Assembly: GCF_003259255.1 (NCBI RefSeq)
Contig: NZ_QGOL01000013.1
Location: 124,001 to 188,000, forward strand
Length of the DNA: 64,000 nt
Source: Algoriphagus litoralis
GTDB taxonomy: Bacteria > Bacteroidota > Bacteroidia > Cytophagales > Cyclobacteriaceae
Direction: 5' to 3'
The position numbers were made by a program, and so were the translations under genes. This document shows positions 9,351-20,567 of this stretch, piece after piece. A model generated the notes under the pieces. It was not told where the DNA came from. It searched no databases and saw only the letters and a list, made by a program, of their open reading frames with translations. Positions within the stretch are counted from its first letter, which is position 1, and the number at the start of each line of letters is the position of its first letter.

Positions 9351-9378
9351 AAAAACCGCCTCAGGGCGGTTTTTTTTA
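9351..9378. terminator. bidirectional terminator
   Basis: AAAAACCGCC-tca-GGGCGGTTTTTTTT forms a stable A-rich/T-rich flanked hairpin directly after the UpxY stop codon and overlaps the stop of the convergent beta-barrel gene. It can serve both strands. Confidence 0.85.
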
Positions 9379-10080
9379 GTCTTTATTTTTTGGAATAAAA
9401 TACCTTCGGTAGACAATCTGCGCTTGGAAGAGGTGGTCTCCAAATCGATTGAAACCCACATTTCCATCCAGATTATCCGTGAAAGTCCACATCATCGTGC
9501 CTTCTCCTGCGATATCTGAATATGGCCCAATCCGATAGCTGAGGCCAGCTCTAACAGGAACATACCCCGTAGTGATCTCATGACTAGTAGGGACTTCCTC
9601 AGTATTAAATGACTTGGTTTGTTTCGTCCGTGCATTCATAATTCCCAAGCCAAAGCCTCCATAAAGGTTGAATAGGCTTCTGTTCATGTGGTTGCCAAAG
9701 CTGATTAGGTTCATACTTGGCATCAAGTCAAAGTAATAGGCTTGACCCTTGGCAGTGAAGGAGGCGAAATTCGCAAACCAAGAATCCCGAATAGCTGTCG
9801 ATGGATCTCCTCCGCTACTGATCCACTGTATCCCTGCTGTGGTGCGCAGGTCAAAGGTGGGATTTAGCCGCTTGGTTAGGGAAAGGGAAAAGGAAGGCTT
9901 AATCTCAAAATTCAAAGCGCGGTATTGTCCTCCGTTGTCCAAATAGGCAAAGGAAGGACCGACTCCTATAGTCAGAATATTGTCTCTGGAAATTCGCTCT
10001 TTGTAGAAATTTTGTGCTGAAATTCCTCCGGAAATCAGGATAAAAACAAGGCTGCTGAAGGTTTTAAGCAAAAGTCTCAT
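9376..10080 (-). CDS. outer membrane beta-barrel protein, function unknown
   Basis: A 234-residue secreted protein. The signal peptide (residues 1-23) ends in GGISAQ. The mature part alternates hydrophobic and polar residues in strands, with repeated aromatic turns (for example YFDLMPSMNL, GYVPVRAGLSYRIG) and ends in a strand with aromatic residues, as expected of an 8- to 10-stranded outer membrane barrel. No enzyme motif is visible. It is convergent with the UpxY gene and has no operon partner. A role in outer membrane structure or small-molecule passage is only an inference. Confidence 0.7.
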   Translation of the reverse strand: MRLLLKTFSSLVFILISGGISAQNFYKERISRDNILTIGVGPSFAYLDNGGQYRALNFEIKPSFSLSLTKRLNPTFDLRTTAGIQWISSGGDPSTAIRDSWFANFASFTAKGQAYYFDLMPSMNLISFGNHMNRSLFNLYGGFGLGIMNARTKQTKSFNTEEVPTSHEITTGYVPVRAGLSYRIGPYSDIAGEGTMMWTFTDNLDGNVGFNRFGDHLFQAQIVYRRYFIPKNKD

Positions 10081-10204
10081 GACGTAAGTGGCTGACTGTG
10101 TGAGTTAATAAGTTGGTAGGCGATTAATCTTCAACAAACATGCCAATGGAGTTTGGCGACCTAATCATTAACTCATTCGGTGTGAAATTATTGTTTTTGA
10201 AAGG

Positions 10205-10393
10205 CTATATCCCCTCGAACGCACTCTGAATAGTTGCTTCAGTTGTTTTTAGCTTTGATTTACAGGTTTTTACAAGCTCAGCAGCCTCTTTGACCAAGTC
10301 TGAAAGCTCATCAATTGATTTGGTACCTTCCTCAAGTTGGAGAAGGATGGATTCCAATCTGGCCATGGCCTCACTGTAAGATTGATCGTTCAT
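10205..10393 (-). CDS. xseB: exodeoxyribonuclease VII small subunit
   Basis: A 62-residue protein made of two helices, with the family pattern SYSEAMARLESILLQLEEG near the N terminus. It forms the small subunits that bind the XseA coiled-coil arms in exonuclease VII, which degrades single-stranded DNA in both directions. It overlaps the xseA stop codon by 4 bp (ATGA), so the two are translationally coupled. The size is normal for the family. Confidence 0.93.
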   Translation of the reverse strand: MNDQSYSEAMARLESILLQLEEGTKSIDELSDLVKEAAELVKTCKSKLKTTEATIQSAFEGI

Positions 10394-11697
10394 AGTTCCT
10401 TGATTTCAGTGATTTTGCTGCGAATTAGTTGATTCTGGGTATAGGTATTCATTTGATCCCCAGCCTGAACTTTAGCCAAATGTACAGGGGTGCCATTGAG
10501 CTCAGTGCGGGTATAGCCTCGTTTTAGGATTGATCCGGGGTCTAATTGACGTAGAAGCAATTCTTTATTAGCCAGTTTTTCGGCTTGTTTTTCGAGAAAT
10601 GTATTCAGATTTTTTTTCAGGTTTTTGGACACTGAATCCAATTCTGAAGAATGGATCCGATGGAGGCTTCGGGCCGCAAGTTCGATTCGGTTTGATCGAT
10701 TTTTTACCTGTTCGCCCTCAAGAGAAATGCGGTTTTTGGCCAGTGACTTAGCCCTGAGTGCAAATTGATGAATTTTGCCGTCCTCTTCCCGGAGCTGCTG
10801 TCTGGTGGATCGGTCCAGTCTTTGCAGCAAAATGCCCAGATTTTCCTCAAATTCCCTAAATCCGGACAGCAGAAATTCCGCAACTGCAGTTGGAGTTTTG
10901 AGTCGGGTGTGGGCTACTAGGTCAGCGACCGTTTCATCACGCTCATGGCCGATTCCGGTAAAGACTGGCAAAGGAAAATTTGCAATTGCGGCAGCGAGTC
11001 TATAGTCGTCAAAGCAATCCAGATCCAGTTGAGCTCCTCCGCCACGGATCAGGATCACAGCCTGCACTTGAAGGTGATCTTTTTCAGCTTGCACTCTTTC
11101 CAAAGCTGAAAGCAAACTCCCCACCGCTTCATTTCCTTGCATCAAGGAAGGAAAGAGCTTGTGATAAATTTTATAGCCGAACGAGTTTTTTTCGAGCTGA
11201 TCCACAAAATCCCCATAACCTGCAGCTGTGGCACTTGAAATGACCGCTATCCGCTGCACCACTGGAGGAAGTTGAAATCTTGAATTCAGCTGGATCAATC
11301 CTTCCCGGGTCAGCCGATCGATTGTCTCCTGGCGAAGTCGCGCTCGCTCTCCTAAGGAAAAAGAGGGGTCGATGTCCTTTACATTGATACTCAATCCATA
11401 CACTGGATGATAGGTCACAGCTACTTGAGCGAGCACTTTCATTCCGTTTTGGAGCGTGGTTCCAGTCACGGATTGGAATTTGGCTGCGACTGAGCGATAG
11501 GTAAACTGCCAGAGATTGGCGCGGATTTTTGCCTGAACTTGGTTGCCCTGCTTTTCTACCAACTCAAAATAGACATGACCCTGTGGCGCCTGACGAAAGT
11601 CCGCCAACTCACCCACTACCCAATATACCGGCTCGAGCTCGTTTTCCAGGGTTAGCCGGATCTGCTCGGTAAGTTGGGAAATAGATAGCGGAGACAT
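10390..11697 (-). CDS. xseA: exodeoxyribonuclease VII large subunit
   Basis: A 435-residue catalytic subunit. An N-terminal OB fold (about 5-100, with PVYWVVGELADFRQ and GHVYFELVEK) binds single-stranded DNA. The nuclease domain has RIAVISSATAAGYGDF, ILIRGGGAQLDLDCFDD and PVFTGIGHERDETVADLVAH followed by the TPTAVAEFL motif. A long coiled coil (about 285-390) and a short C-terminal beta element (GYTRTELNG) complete the family layout. It lies 6 bp after dapA and overlaps xseB by 4 bp, so dapA-xseA-xseB form one operon. Confidence 0.95.
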   Translation of the reverse strand: MSPLSISQLTEQIRLTLENELEPVYWVVGELADFRQAPQGHVYFELVEKQGNQVQAKIRANLWQFTYRSVAAKFQSVTGTTLQNGMKVLAQVAVTYHPVYGLSINVKDIDPSFSLGERARLRQETIDRLTREGLIQLNSRFQLPPVVQRIAVISSATAAGYGDFVDQLEKNSFGYKIYHKLFPSLMQGNEAVGSLLSALERVQAEKDHLQVQAVILIRGGGAQLDLDCFDDYRLAAAIANFPLPVFTGIGHERDETVADLVAHTRLKTPTAVAEFLLSGFREFEENLGILLQRLDRSTRQQLREEDGKIHQFALRAKSLAKNRISLEGEQVKNRSNRIELAARSLHRIHSSELDSVSKNLKKNLNTFLEKQAEKLANKELLLRQLDPGSILKRGYTRTELNGTPVHLAKVQAGDQMNTYTQNQLIRSKITEIKEL

Positions 11698-11703
11698 GGT
11701 GGA

Positions 11704-12564
11704 TTAGTTCTGATTGGCTGCTTTTATTTTTGAGCTGAGCGCCTGACTAGCCTTCAACATAGGCAGACGGACCTGATCAGATTTGATAATTCCTTGGTGA
11801 AAAAGCAGGTTTTTGATCCCAACTGGGTTGCCTTCCTGATACATCAGTGAATTCATTTCCAACAAAGAAAAGACGGTTTGCAGGGCATCTTCATCAGACC
11901 CATGTGTTATTACTTTAAATTCCTCGGGAAATGCATTTGCCATCACAGAAATAACTCCACTACCACCTATGCTCATGATCGGACGAGTCAACAAGTCATC
12001 TCCGGAAAGGAGTAAAAAATCCTTTGGCATAGCCGCAGCGATTTGCATGCATTGCTCCAGATTCCCACTTGCCTCCTTCATGCCGACGATATTTGGATGA
12101 TGGGAAAGTTGAAGTGTGGTAGCGGAAGACATATTGGACATGGTTCGTCCCGGGATATTATACAGGACCATTGGAACAGGTGATACATCTGCCAAGGCTG
12201 TATAGTGTGCGATGATTCCCTCTTGGCTAGGTTTATTGTAGTAAGGGGAGACCGAAAGCAGGGATGCCACGCCGTAGAAATCTGTTTTTTTGATTTCATT
12301 TACCAAAGCATGGGTGTTATTTCCACCGATCCCAAGCATGACCGGTACCCGACCCGCATTGTAGTCAAGGCAGGCTTTCAGCACCTGTTTCTTTTCGGCG
12401 GAAGTCAAAGTAGCCGACTCTCCAGTGGTGCCCAGCACGACAAGATAGTCTACTCCGCCTGAAACTACATGATCGATCAGCTTCCTGAGACTGTCAAAGT
12501 CAATAGAAAGATCGTCATGAAAAGGAGTAACCAATGCCACTCCGGTGCCTTTGAATGCGTTCAT
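11704..12564 (-). CDS. dapA: 4-hydroxy-tetrahydrodipicolinate synthase
   Basis: A 286-residue TIM-barrel aldolase of the lysine and diaminopimelate pathway, condensing pyruvate with aspartate semialdehyde in the cytoplasm. The Schiff-base lysine is Lys163 (GMKEASGN), the catalytic tyrosine is Tyr135 (VLYNIPGRT, with Arg140), and the substrate loop GTTGES is at 45-50. Tyr109 (SPYYNKP) is the tyrosine supplied across the dimer interface. The length is typical. It is the first gene of the dapA-xseA-xseB transcript, with a -7 box 23 bp upstream of its ATG. Confidence 0.95.
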   Translation of the reverse strand: MNAFKGTGVALVTPFHDDLSIDFDSLRKLIDHVVSGGVDYLVVLGTTGESATLTSAEKKQVLKACLDYNAGRVPVMLGIGGNNTHALVNEIKKTDFYGVASLLSVSPYYNKPSQEGIIAHYTALADVSPVPMVLYNIPGRTMSNMSSATTLQLSHHPNIVGMKEASGNLEQCMQIAAAMPKDFLLLSGDDLLTRPIMSIGGSGVISVMANAFPEEFKVITHGSDEDALQTVFSLLEMNSLMYQEGNPVGIKNLLFHQGIIKSDQVRLPMLKASQALSSKIKAANQN

Positions 12565-12586
12565 GTTTGTAGGTTTGATTGGGCTG

Positions 12587-12594
12587 CAAAGATA
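12587..12594 (-). promoter_or_regulatory. -7 promoter element of dapA-xseAB
   Basis: On the minus strand this reads TATCTTTG, a full match to TAnnTTTG, with the dapA ATG 23 bp downstream. No matching -33 TTTG is visible. Confidence 0.5.
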
Positions 12595-12718
12595 CAGTCT
12601 TAGCTCGGTTTTGGAGCCCGTTTGTAGAAAAAATAGGGTTTAGTGGGTTTAAAGTAGGATTTGGAAAAAGATTCATCGGTGGCCTTGAGAATCTTTTTGC
12701 CCCTATTTATTGCTCAAT

Positions 12719-12776
12719 CATCCTCAAAAACGCTTCTTCCGAGATCAGCGGCACGCCAAGTTTTTGGAGATTTTCC
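12719..12776 (-). pseudogene. remnant copy of the ligA 3' end
   Basis: This 58-bp stretch matches the true ligA 3' end (13976-14033) at 48 of 58 positions without gaps. On the minus strand it encodes [20 protein letters not shown] and a stop, against [20 protein letters not shown] in ligA. The matching frame runs in from the last codons of the RhuM gene in another phase. Differences fall mostly at silent or conservative sites, so this looks like the tail of a second, diverged ligA and not a recent local duplication. Confidence 0.8.
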
Positions 12777-12780
12777 GACT

Positions 12781-13782
12781 TCAATCTCTTTTGATTTCTG
12801 CTTTTGCAATCAACTTATCAAAATCTGATTGATAGGTTTGGTCCTGTATGATTCGAAACTTATCAAATTCACCCTCAGCTTTCAGTTTGGCTTCCAGCAT
12901 GCTAACTTTTCCTTTGTCTCGTAAAATTGGATAGCTGGAAAGCTCGAGGAAGCTGTCTAGAAATTTGGTCCATTGCTGCATCGAAAAGGCCCTCCCCCTT
13001 TGCGCGTTATTCTCAGCCAAGTCTAGGTAGGCAGATACAATCCGGTTTAGCTCCTGAATATGCTGGTGAGCAAGGTAGTTTTTTGCAATTGCTACATCAC
13101 TTTTTTGGATTTTTCCATTGGGAGCATCTTTCCAAGTCTTCAATCCCATATAGAGCTTGGTAGCATCGGCCTCGGTATAAATGATTTCTGCAGCAGTTTT
13201 CCCAGTGATGGCCCAATGAAGTTTGTTTTGGACCATACCAAAGAACTCCTTGGTTTGGGGACTTTTCGGGTCATAGTCGGTACTCAGCGAATAGAGATCG
13301 GTGATCTTTTGGTAAAACCTGCGCTCACTTGCCCGTATCTCCCGGATGCGCTCCAGCAGTTCATCAAAATAATCCTGCCCGAAGTGCTTTCCTTGCTTCA
13401 TCCGCTCATCATCCATCACAAATCCCTTGATGATAAACTCGTTGAGTGTCTGGGTGGCCCATTTCCGGAAGTCTGTCGCTTGCATGGAGTTTACCCGGTA
13501 GCCAACGGCAAGGATAGCTTCTAAGCGGTAAAACTCCACATTTCGGCTTACGCTTCGTTTTCCTTCCTTTCGAACTATTTCCAAAATGGAAACAGTTGCT
13601 TCCTTTTCCAATTCTCCTGTATCGAAGATATTTTTCAGGTGTTTGTTGACAGCGGGTACGTTCACCCCAAAAAGCTCCGCCATAGCTTTTTGAGTCAGCC
13701 AAAAGGTGCCGCTTTGGAAGTAAACTGAGACTTTGACAGATTGGTCTGGATTATGGAAAAGTAAAATATCTCTGGGCTGCAT
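12781..13782 (-). CDS. RhuM family protein
   Basis: A 333-residue protein of the virulence RhuM family. The N-terminal half has the pattern FWLTQKAMAELFGVNVPAVN (28-47), an HTH-like segment, then GKRSVSRNVEFYRLEAILAVGYRVNS and FRKWATQTLNEFIIKGF, features of the RhuM domain. The C-terminal half is helical, ending in a conserved segment with IVSAYLDLAE and MQQWTKFLDSFL. The molecular role of this family is not established; members occur in pathogenicity islands and near defence genes. The gene is inserted between dapA and ligA and is flanked by two copies of the ligA 3' end, which suggests it arrived by transfer. It reads as intact. Confidence 0.85.
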   Translation of the reverse strand: MQPRDILLFHNPDQSVKVSVYFQSGTFWLTQKAMAELFGVNVPAVNKHLKNIFDTGELEKEATVSILEIVRKEGKRSVSRNVEFYRLEAILAVGYRVNSMQATDFRKWATQTLNEFIIKGFVMDDERMKQGKHFGQDYFDELLERIREIRASERRFYQKITDLYSLSTDYDPKSPQTKEFFGMVQNKLHWAITGKTAAEIIYTEADATKLYMGLKTWKDAPNGKIQKSDVAIAKNYLAHQHIQELNRIVSAYLDLAENNAQRGRAFSMQQWTKFLDSFLELSSYPILRDKGKVSMLEAKLKAEGEFDKFRIIQDQTYQSDFDKLIAKAEIKRD

Positions 13783-13963
13783 ATTTTTAGTTTAATTCAT
13801 CTCTCCGATTCAGGCAAGTCAATTCTTGGACTTTTACCTTACTTAATTTAACTATTTGATAGGTTAATTATTTCGGATTCTCATTGAATAAACAATCAAT
13901 TCCTCTGATTTGCGGTAGTTAGCGAAGTCTAGAAACTTGGTTGTTGTCTCAACCTTCTTGTTT

Positions 13964-16438
<2,475 letters not shown>

Positions 16439-16616
16439 CTAAAATTAAGAGGATTGGCTTAGATTGGAAGATCTGAAAAATGAAAGATTGGGAAATTATA
16501 AAGGATAAATTCAAAAGTCTGAAATCAGAAAATTCGCATCGGTTCATTGGACTTGATCAATTCACTTCAAAAAGAAATCAATTTCTCTATTTTTACCGCC
16601 TTATTCACTTTTCCAA

Positions 16617-17297
16617 ATGACCCATCCCTTAAACAATCCCATCTGGAACGCCCTGAATACCGGAAGCGCCCACTTTTCCCATGGAAATGAACAGTGTAGG
16701 TTTATTGATCCTCGGATGGGTTTCTTTGCTGGAATGCCAAGCTATGAGCGAGAGGATTTGGACCGGCTTTATGCTGCCTGTACTCCAGGTCAGCGGGTTA
16801 TTCTTTTTACTCCTGGGCATCTTCCGCTGAATCAGAACTGGCTGGTGTTAAATGACCGGGAGCTTCTGCAAATGGTTTGTGACGAAGGAATTGAAGGCTC
16901 ACAACCAACCATGCCTTTGCTTAAACTCGGTGAAAAAGATATTCCAGCCATGCTTGAACTCACCGAGTTGACAAAGCCAGGACCATTCATTTCAAGAACG
17001 ATAGATTTTGGAGGGTATTTTGGAGTTTTCGAAGGAGAAAAGCTGATTTCCATGGCAGGTAAGCGTCTCAGTCCAGATCCATTTGTTGAGATCAGTGCTG
17101 TGTGTACGCATCCTGATTATTTGGGAAAAGGTCTGTCGGCAAAAGTTATTCAACGCGTGATAGAAGAGATTAGGGCAGATGAAAAAACTCCTTTTCTTCA
17201 TGTGTATCCGGAAAATACCCAAGCAATCAAGGTGTATTCGAAATTGGGTTTTAAGGAGAGAGCGATGCTGAGGGTCTATTTGCTGGAGAAAATTTGA
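16617..17297 (+). CDS. GNAT family N-acetyltransferase
   Basis: A 226-residue protein whose C-terminal half is a GNAT fold of the FR47-like type. ISAVCTHPDYLGKGLSAKVI (about 156-175) includes the acetyl-CoA pyrophosphate-binding loop in the form YLGKGLS, and PFLHVYPENTQAIKVYSKLG is the typical last strand-helix. The N-terminal part is a degenerate GNAT-like domain. The acceptor substrate is unknown. It is divergent from ligA and followed by a TetR gene after 127 bp. Confidence 0.85.
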   Translation: MTHPLNNPIWNALNTGSAHFSHGNEQCRFIDPRMGFFAGMPSYEREDLDRLYAACTPGQRVILFTPGHLPLNQNWLVLNDRELLQMVCDEGIEGSQPTMPLLKLGEKDIPAMLELTELTKPGPFISRTIDFGGYFGVFEGEKLISMAGKRLSPDPFVEISAVCTHPDYLGKGLSAKVIQRVIEEIRADEKTPFLHVYPENTQAIKVYSKLGFKERAMLRVYLLEKI

Positions 17298-17358
17298 AAA
17301 AATCAGAGTTCTCCTAACCCAATTGAATACTGAGCAGTAGAACTTGGTGAAAGTTCTG

Positions 17359-17388
17359 AACTGTTTTGCGGATACATTTCTAACAGTT
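17359..17388. promoter_or_regulatory. inverted repeat upstream of the second TetR gene
   Basis: AACTGTT at 17359-17365 and AACAGTT at 17382-17388 are perfect 7-bp inverted arms separated by 16 bp. They lie 37-66 bp upstream of the TetR start. They could be an autoregulatory operator; the long spacer makes this uncertain. Confidence 0.3.
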
Positions 17389-17424
17389 TTTTGAATTTTA
17401 TAATCTTCTTTACCTACTAGACCA

Positions 17425-18057
17425 ATGAGCAAAAAAACCTCCACAGAAGCAAAAATTCTGGATTCCGCGTATCGGTTATTTTTGGGCAAAGGCTACCGTC
17501 ATACGACGATGGATGACATCGCGCAGGATTTGGCAATGAGCAAAAAGACGCTTTACAAGTACTATCCCGGTAAGTTGGAACTCTTGTCGGCTTCTTTTGA
17601 AGTTCTGAAAACCAAAATGACTGCAAAAGTGGAGGCAATCCTGGATAATCGGTACATTTCATTTCCACTGAAACTCAAGTCTACGCTCACAGTCATCGCA
17701 ACGCATTTGGCACCGATTAATCCCGAACTTTTCGAAGACCTTCGCGATCATGCTCCTGAAATATGGGAGGAACTCACCACCTACATCAATGAATCGGCCT
17801 ACCTGCGCTTTGCGAAGCTAATTGACCAAGGGGTGTCTCAAGGACTCGTCAATCCCCGCCTGAATACCGGTCTCATCGTCATGTTGTATGCTGCTGCGGT
17901 TCAGTCGCTTTTGGATCCCAAATTTTCCGGGCAGTTTCCCACTGCGCTTCAGAAAGGGGTGAAAATCCCGCCGTCTGAAGTCTATGACCAAGCCATTAGT
18001 ATCATTTACAATGGGATTTTGACACCCGAAGCCCGAAATGAATTTGAAAATGCCTGA
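17425..18057 (+). CDS. TetR/AcrR family transcriptional regulator
   Basis: A 210-residue regulator with a clear N-terminal HTH (residues 8-53: AKILDSAYRLFLGKGYRHTT, then MDDIAQDLAMSKKTLYKYY). The C-terminal domain is related to that of the regulator at 2144 (similar spacing and a comparable E/I-W pattern in the middle), suggesting a paralogue. No efflux operon is directly attached; the next gene is metG, transcribed from its own promoter. Its target therefore cannot be told from context. The neighbouring GNAT gene upstream could be co-regulated. Confidence 0.88.
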   Translation: MSKKTSTEAKILDSAYRLFLGKGYRHTTMDDIAQDLAMSKKTLYKYYPGKLELLSASFEVLKTKMTAKVEAILDNRYISFPLKLKSTLTVIATHLAPINPELFEDLRDHAPEIWEELTTYINESAYLRFAKLIDQGVSQGLVNPRLNTGLIVMLYAAAVQSLLDPKFSGQFPTALQKGVKIPPSEVYDQAISIIYNGILTPEARNEFENA

Positions 18058-18079
18058 CCTCGCCTTCGGGTGATTTTCC

Positions 18080-18087
18080 TATCTTTG
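18080..18087 (+). promoter_or_regulatory. -7 promoter element of metG
   Basis: TATCTTTG is a full match to TAnnTTTG, 71 bp upstream of the metG ATG. The -33 position has no TTTG. Confidence 0.45.
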
Positions 18088-18157
18088 GCATCGATTTCAG
18101 AGGTCAGAGCAAAGCTTATTTCACTCTTCCGACTCCGGTCTCCCATTTATTTTACCC

Positions 18158-20218
18158 ATGAGCAATAAAAATTTCAAACGCTTTACTGTCACCTCGGCGC
18201 TTCCCTATGCAAATGGTCCGCTTCATATCGGTCACTTGGCTGGATGCTACGTGCCCTCTGATATTTATGTCCGCTATCTCCGATCTCAGGGTCGTGAAGT
18301 CGCCTATATCTGTGGTTCGGATGAGCATGGGGTAGCAATCACCATCAAAGCTGCCAAAGAAGGCAAAACTCCTCAACAAATCGTGGATCAGTATCATGAA
18401 ATGATGAAGGGAAGTTTCAAGGAATTTGGGATCAGTTTTGACCATTATTCCCGTACCTCTGCTCGGGTTCATCATGAGACTGCGCAGGGTTTTTTCACTG
18501 ATTTGTACAACAAAGGTGAATTTTTGGAGCAGACTACAGAGCAGTATTTCGATGAGGAGGCAAATCAGTTTTTGGCGGATCGCTACATTGAAGGCACTTG
18601 CCCAAAATGCGGCAACGAGCATGCTTACGGTGATCAATGCGAAAAATGCGGCTCAGCTCTGAGTCCAACTGATCTGATCAATCCAAAATCGAAACTGAGC
18701 GGAAGAACTCCCGTGCTGAAAGAAACCAAGCATTGGTTTTTGGATTTGGCTCGATATCAATCTTTTTTGAAAAAGTGGATCCTCGAAGATCATGCGGAGG
18801 ATTGGAAAAATAACGTTCTAGGACAGTGCCGCTCTTGGCTGGAAGCCGGTGACGGTTTGCAGGCACGATCCATGACTCGGGATTTGGACTGGGGGATCAA
18901 AGTGCCCTTGGAAGGTGCAGAAGGCAAAGTACTCTATGTCTGGTTTGACGCACCGATCGGCTACATCTCCTCGACCAAAGAATGGGCAGCAGAAAAAGGG
19001 ATCGACTGGGAGCCTTACTGGAAAGATCAAGACACCAAGCTGGTACACTTCATTGGCAAGGACAACATTGTATTCCACTGCATCATTTTTCCGGCGATTC
19101 TCAAAACTCATGGGGGCTATGTGCTGCCTGAGAATGTACCTGCCAATGAATTCCTAAATCTCGAAGGTGACAAAATCTCCACTTCACGGAATTGGGCCGT
19201 TTGGCTTCATGAGTATCTGGAGGAGTTTCCTGGCAAGCAGGATGTGCTTCGCTATGTACTGACAGCCAATGCGCCCGAGACCAAAGACAATGACTTCACC
19301 TGGAAAGATTTCCAAGGTAGAAATAACTCAGAGCTGGTAGCGATCTATGGCAACTTTGTGAATCGGGCAGTGGTCTTGACTCAGAAGTTTTTCCAGGGGG
19401 AAATCCCTGCAAGAGGTGAGCTGACTGGCTATGACAAAGAAGTACTAGCTGCTTTGGAAGAATTCCCTGAGAAAATTGCGGCTTCCATTGAGCGGTACCG
19501 CTTCCGTGAAGCTTTATCGATTGTGATGGATTTTGCCCGATTGGGAAATAAGTACTTGGCCGATACCGAGCCTTGGAAGGAAATCAAAACCAACCCTGAG
19601 CGGACCAAAACCATCCTGAATATTGCCCTGAATATCGCTGCAAATCTGGCGATAGTCTCTGAGCCATTCTTGCCATTTACCGCTGCCAAACTGGTGGAAA
19701 TGTTTGGAATGAATCAGGTTTCCTGGTCTCATGCCGGAAATGGCAAACTCCTTTCCGAAGGAAAAACCTTAGGCCAAATGGGTTTGCTCTTCGAGAAGAT
19801 CGAAGACGAAACCGTAGAAAAACAAGTTCAAAAACTCCTTGACTCCAAAAAGATGAATGAAGCTGCCAATACGCCTGTTGCGCCAATGAAAGAACTGATC
19901 ACTTACGATGATTTTGCTAAGCTGGATATGCGCGTGGTCACTGTCTTGGAAGCCGAAAGAATGCCAAAATCCAAGAAGTTGCTCAAGCTGAAAGTGGATA
20001 TAGGTCTGGGCCATCGCACCGTCTTGAGTGGAGTAGCAGAGCATTTTGAGCCGGAATTCCTGATCGGAAAGCAAGTGACCATGCTGATCAACTTGGCTCC
20101 TCGGAAAATGATGGGCATTGATTCGGAAGGGATGATCCTGATGGCGGAAGACAAAGATGGAAAGCTAAAGTTGCTTCAGCCTCATGAAGGGACTGCGGGT
20201 GGATCGACGATTTCGTAG
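18158..20218 (+). CDS. metG: methionine--tRNA ligase
   Basis: A 686-residue class I synthetase that charges initiator and elongator tRNA-Met. The HIGH motif is at 23-26 ([11 protein letters not shown]), a zinc-binding insert carries two CxxC pairs ([18 protein letters not shown]) and the KMSKS counterpart is KISTS within [14 protein letters not shown]-terminal tRNA-binding OB domain (about 580-686, [17 protein letters not shown]) is present, as in the dimeric E. coli enzyme. It is monocistronic and followed by a terminator. Confidence 0.97.
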   Translation: MSNKNFKRFTVTSALPYANGPLHIGHLAGCYVPSDIYVRYLRSQGREVAYICGSDEHGVAITIKAAKEGKTPQQIVDQYHEMMKGSFKEFGISFDHYSRTSARVHHETAQGFFTDLYNKGEFLEQTTEQYFDEEANQFLADRYIEGTCPKCGNEHAYGDQCEKCGSALSPTDLINPKSKLSGRTPVLKETKHWFLDLARYQSFLKKWILEDHAEDWKNNVLGQCRSWLEAGDGLQARSMTRDLDWGIKVPLEGAEGKVLYVWFDAPIGYISSTKEWAAEKGIDWEPYWKDQDTKLVHFIGKDNIVFHCIIFPAILKTHGGYVLPENVPANEFLNLEGDKISTSRNWAVWLHEYLEEFPGKQDVLRYVLTANAPETKDNDFTWKDFQGRNNSELVAIYGNFVNRAVVLTQKFFQGEIPARGELTGYDKEVLAALEEFPEKIAASIERYRFREALSIVMDFARLGNKYLADTEPWKEIKTNPERTKTILNIALNIAANLAIVSEPFLPFTAAKLVEMFGMNQVSWSHAGNGKLLSEGKTLGQMGLLFEKIEDETVEKQVQKLLDSKKMNEAANTPVAPMKELITYDDFAKLDMRVVTVLEAERMPKSKKLLKLKVDIGLGHRTVLSGVAEHFEPEFLIGKQVTMLINLAPRKMMGIDSEGMILMAEDKDGKLKLLQPHEGTAGGSTIS

Positions 20219-20353
20219 GTTATGTCATGCGGAGCGGAGTCGAAGCATAGACTAATCCAAAAGTATCAAGACCTTAGATTTAAGTATTAAGAATTAGAAA
20301 CAAGATATTAGAGGCAAGAAACAAGTGTCTAGAAGTGAAATTTTGGATAAAAG

Positions 20354-20392
20354 AAACCTGTCAGCGTTTAGCGAACCTGACAGGTTTTTTTT
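20354..20392 (+). terminator. terminator downstream of metG
   Basis: AAACCTGTCAG pairs perfectly with CTGACAGGTTT over 11 bp around a 12-nt loop, followed by a T run. The loop phrase and stem are of a kind that recurs in Bacteroidota intergenic DNA. Confidence 0.8.
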
Positions 20393-20551
20393 AACCATCT
20401 CTGATTATGAACGAGGATTTGGTTACAGAATTATCTTAATGAAAACTGTTGCTGGAAACAGTATTCCTGTTCTTTTGATTTTTTAGACACAACCATTTTC
20501 AACGCAATTTTCTTAACTTCTCACATTCTGCTTTTCTTCGAATCAATAAAA

Positions 20552-20559
20552 TAGCTTTG
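20552..20559 (+). promoter_or_regulatory. -7 promoter element of the cation antiporter gene
   Basis: TAGCTTTG matches TAnnTTTG and ends only 8 bp before the ATG at 20568. If used, the mRNA would be nearly leaderless. No clear -33 element is visible. Confidence 0.4.
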
Positions 20560-20567
20560 TCTTTTTC

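Larger units (their letters stand above)
20219..20567. other. intergenic spacer with degenerate repeats
   Basis: This 349-bp spacer holds an extragenic phrase TCATGCGGAGCGGAGTCGAA (20224-20243) of a type often interspersed in Bacteroidota, then an A-rich degenerate repeat around 20275-20335 with variants of AAGAAACAAG, a terminator at 20354-20392 and the promoter of the antiporter at its right end. No gene is visible. Confidence 0.6.
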
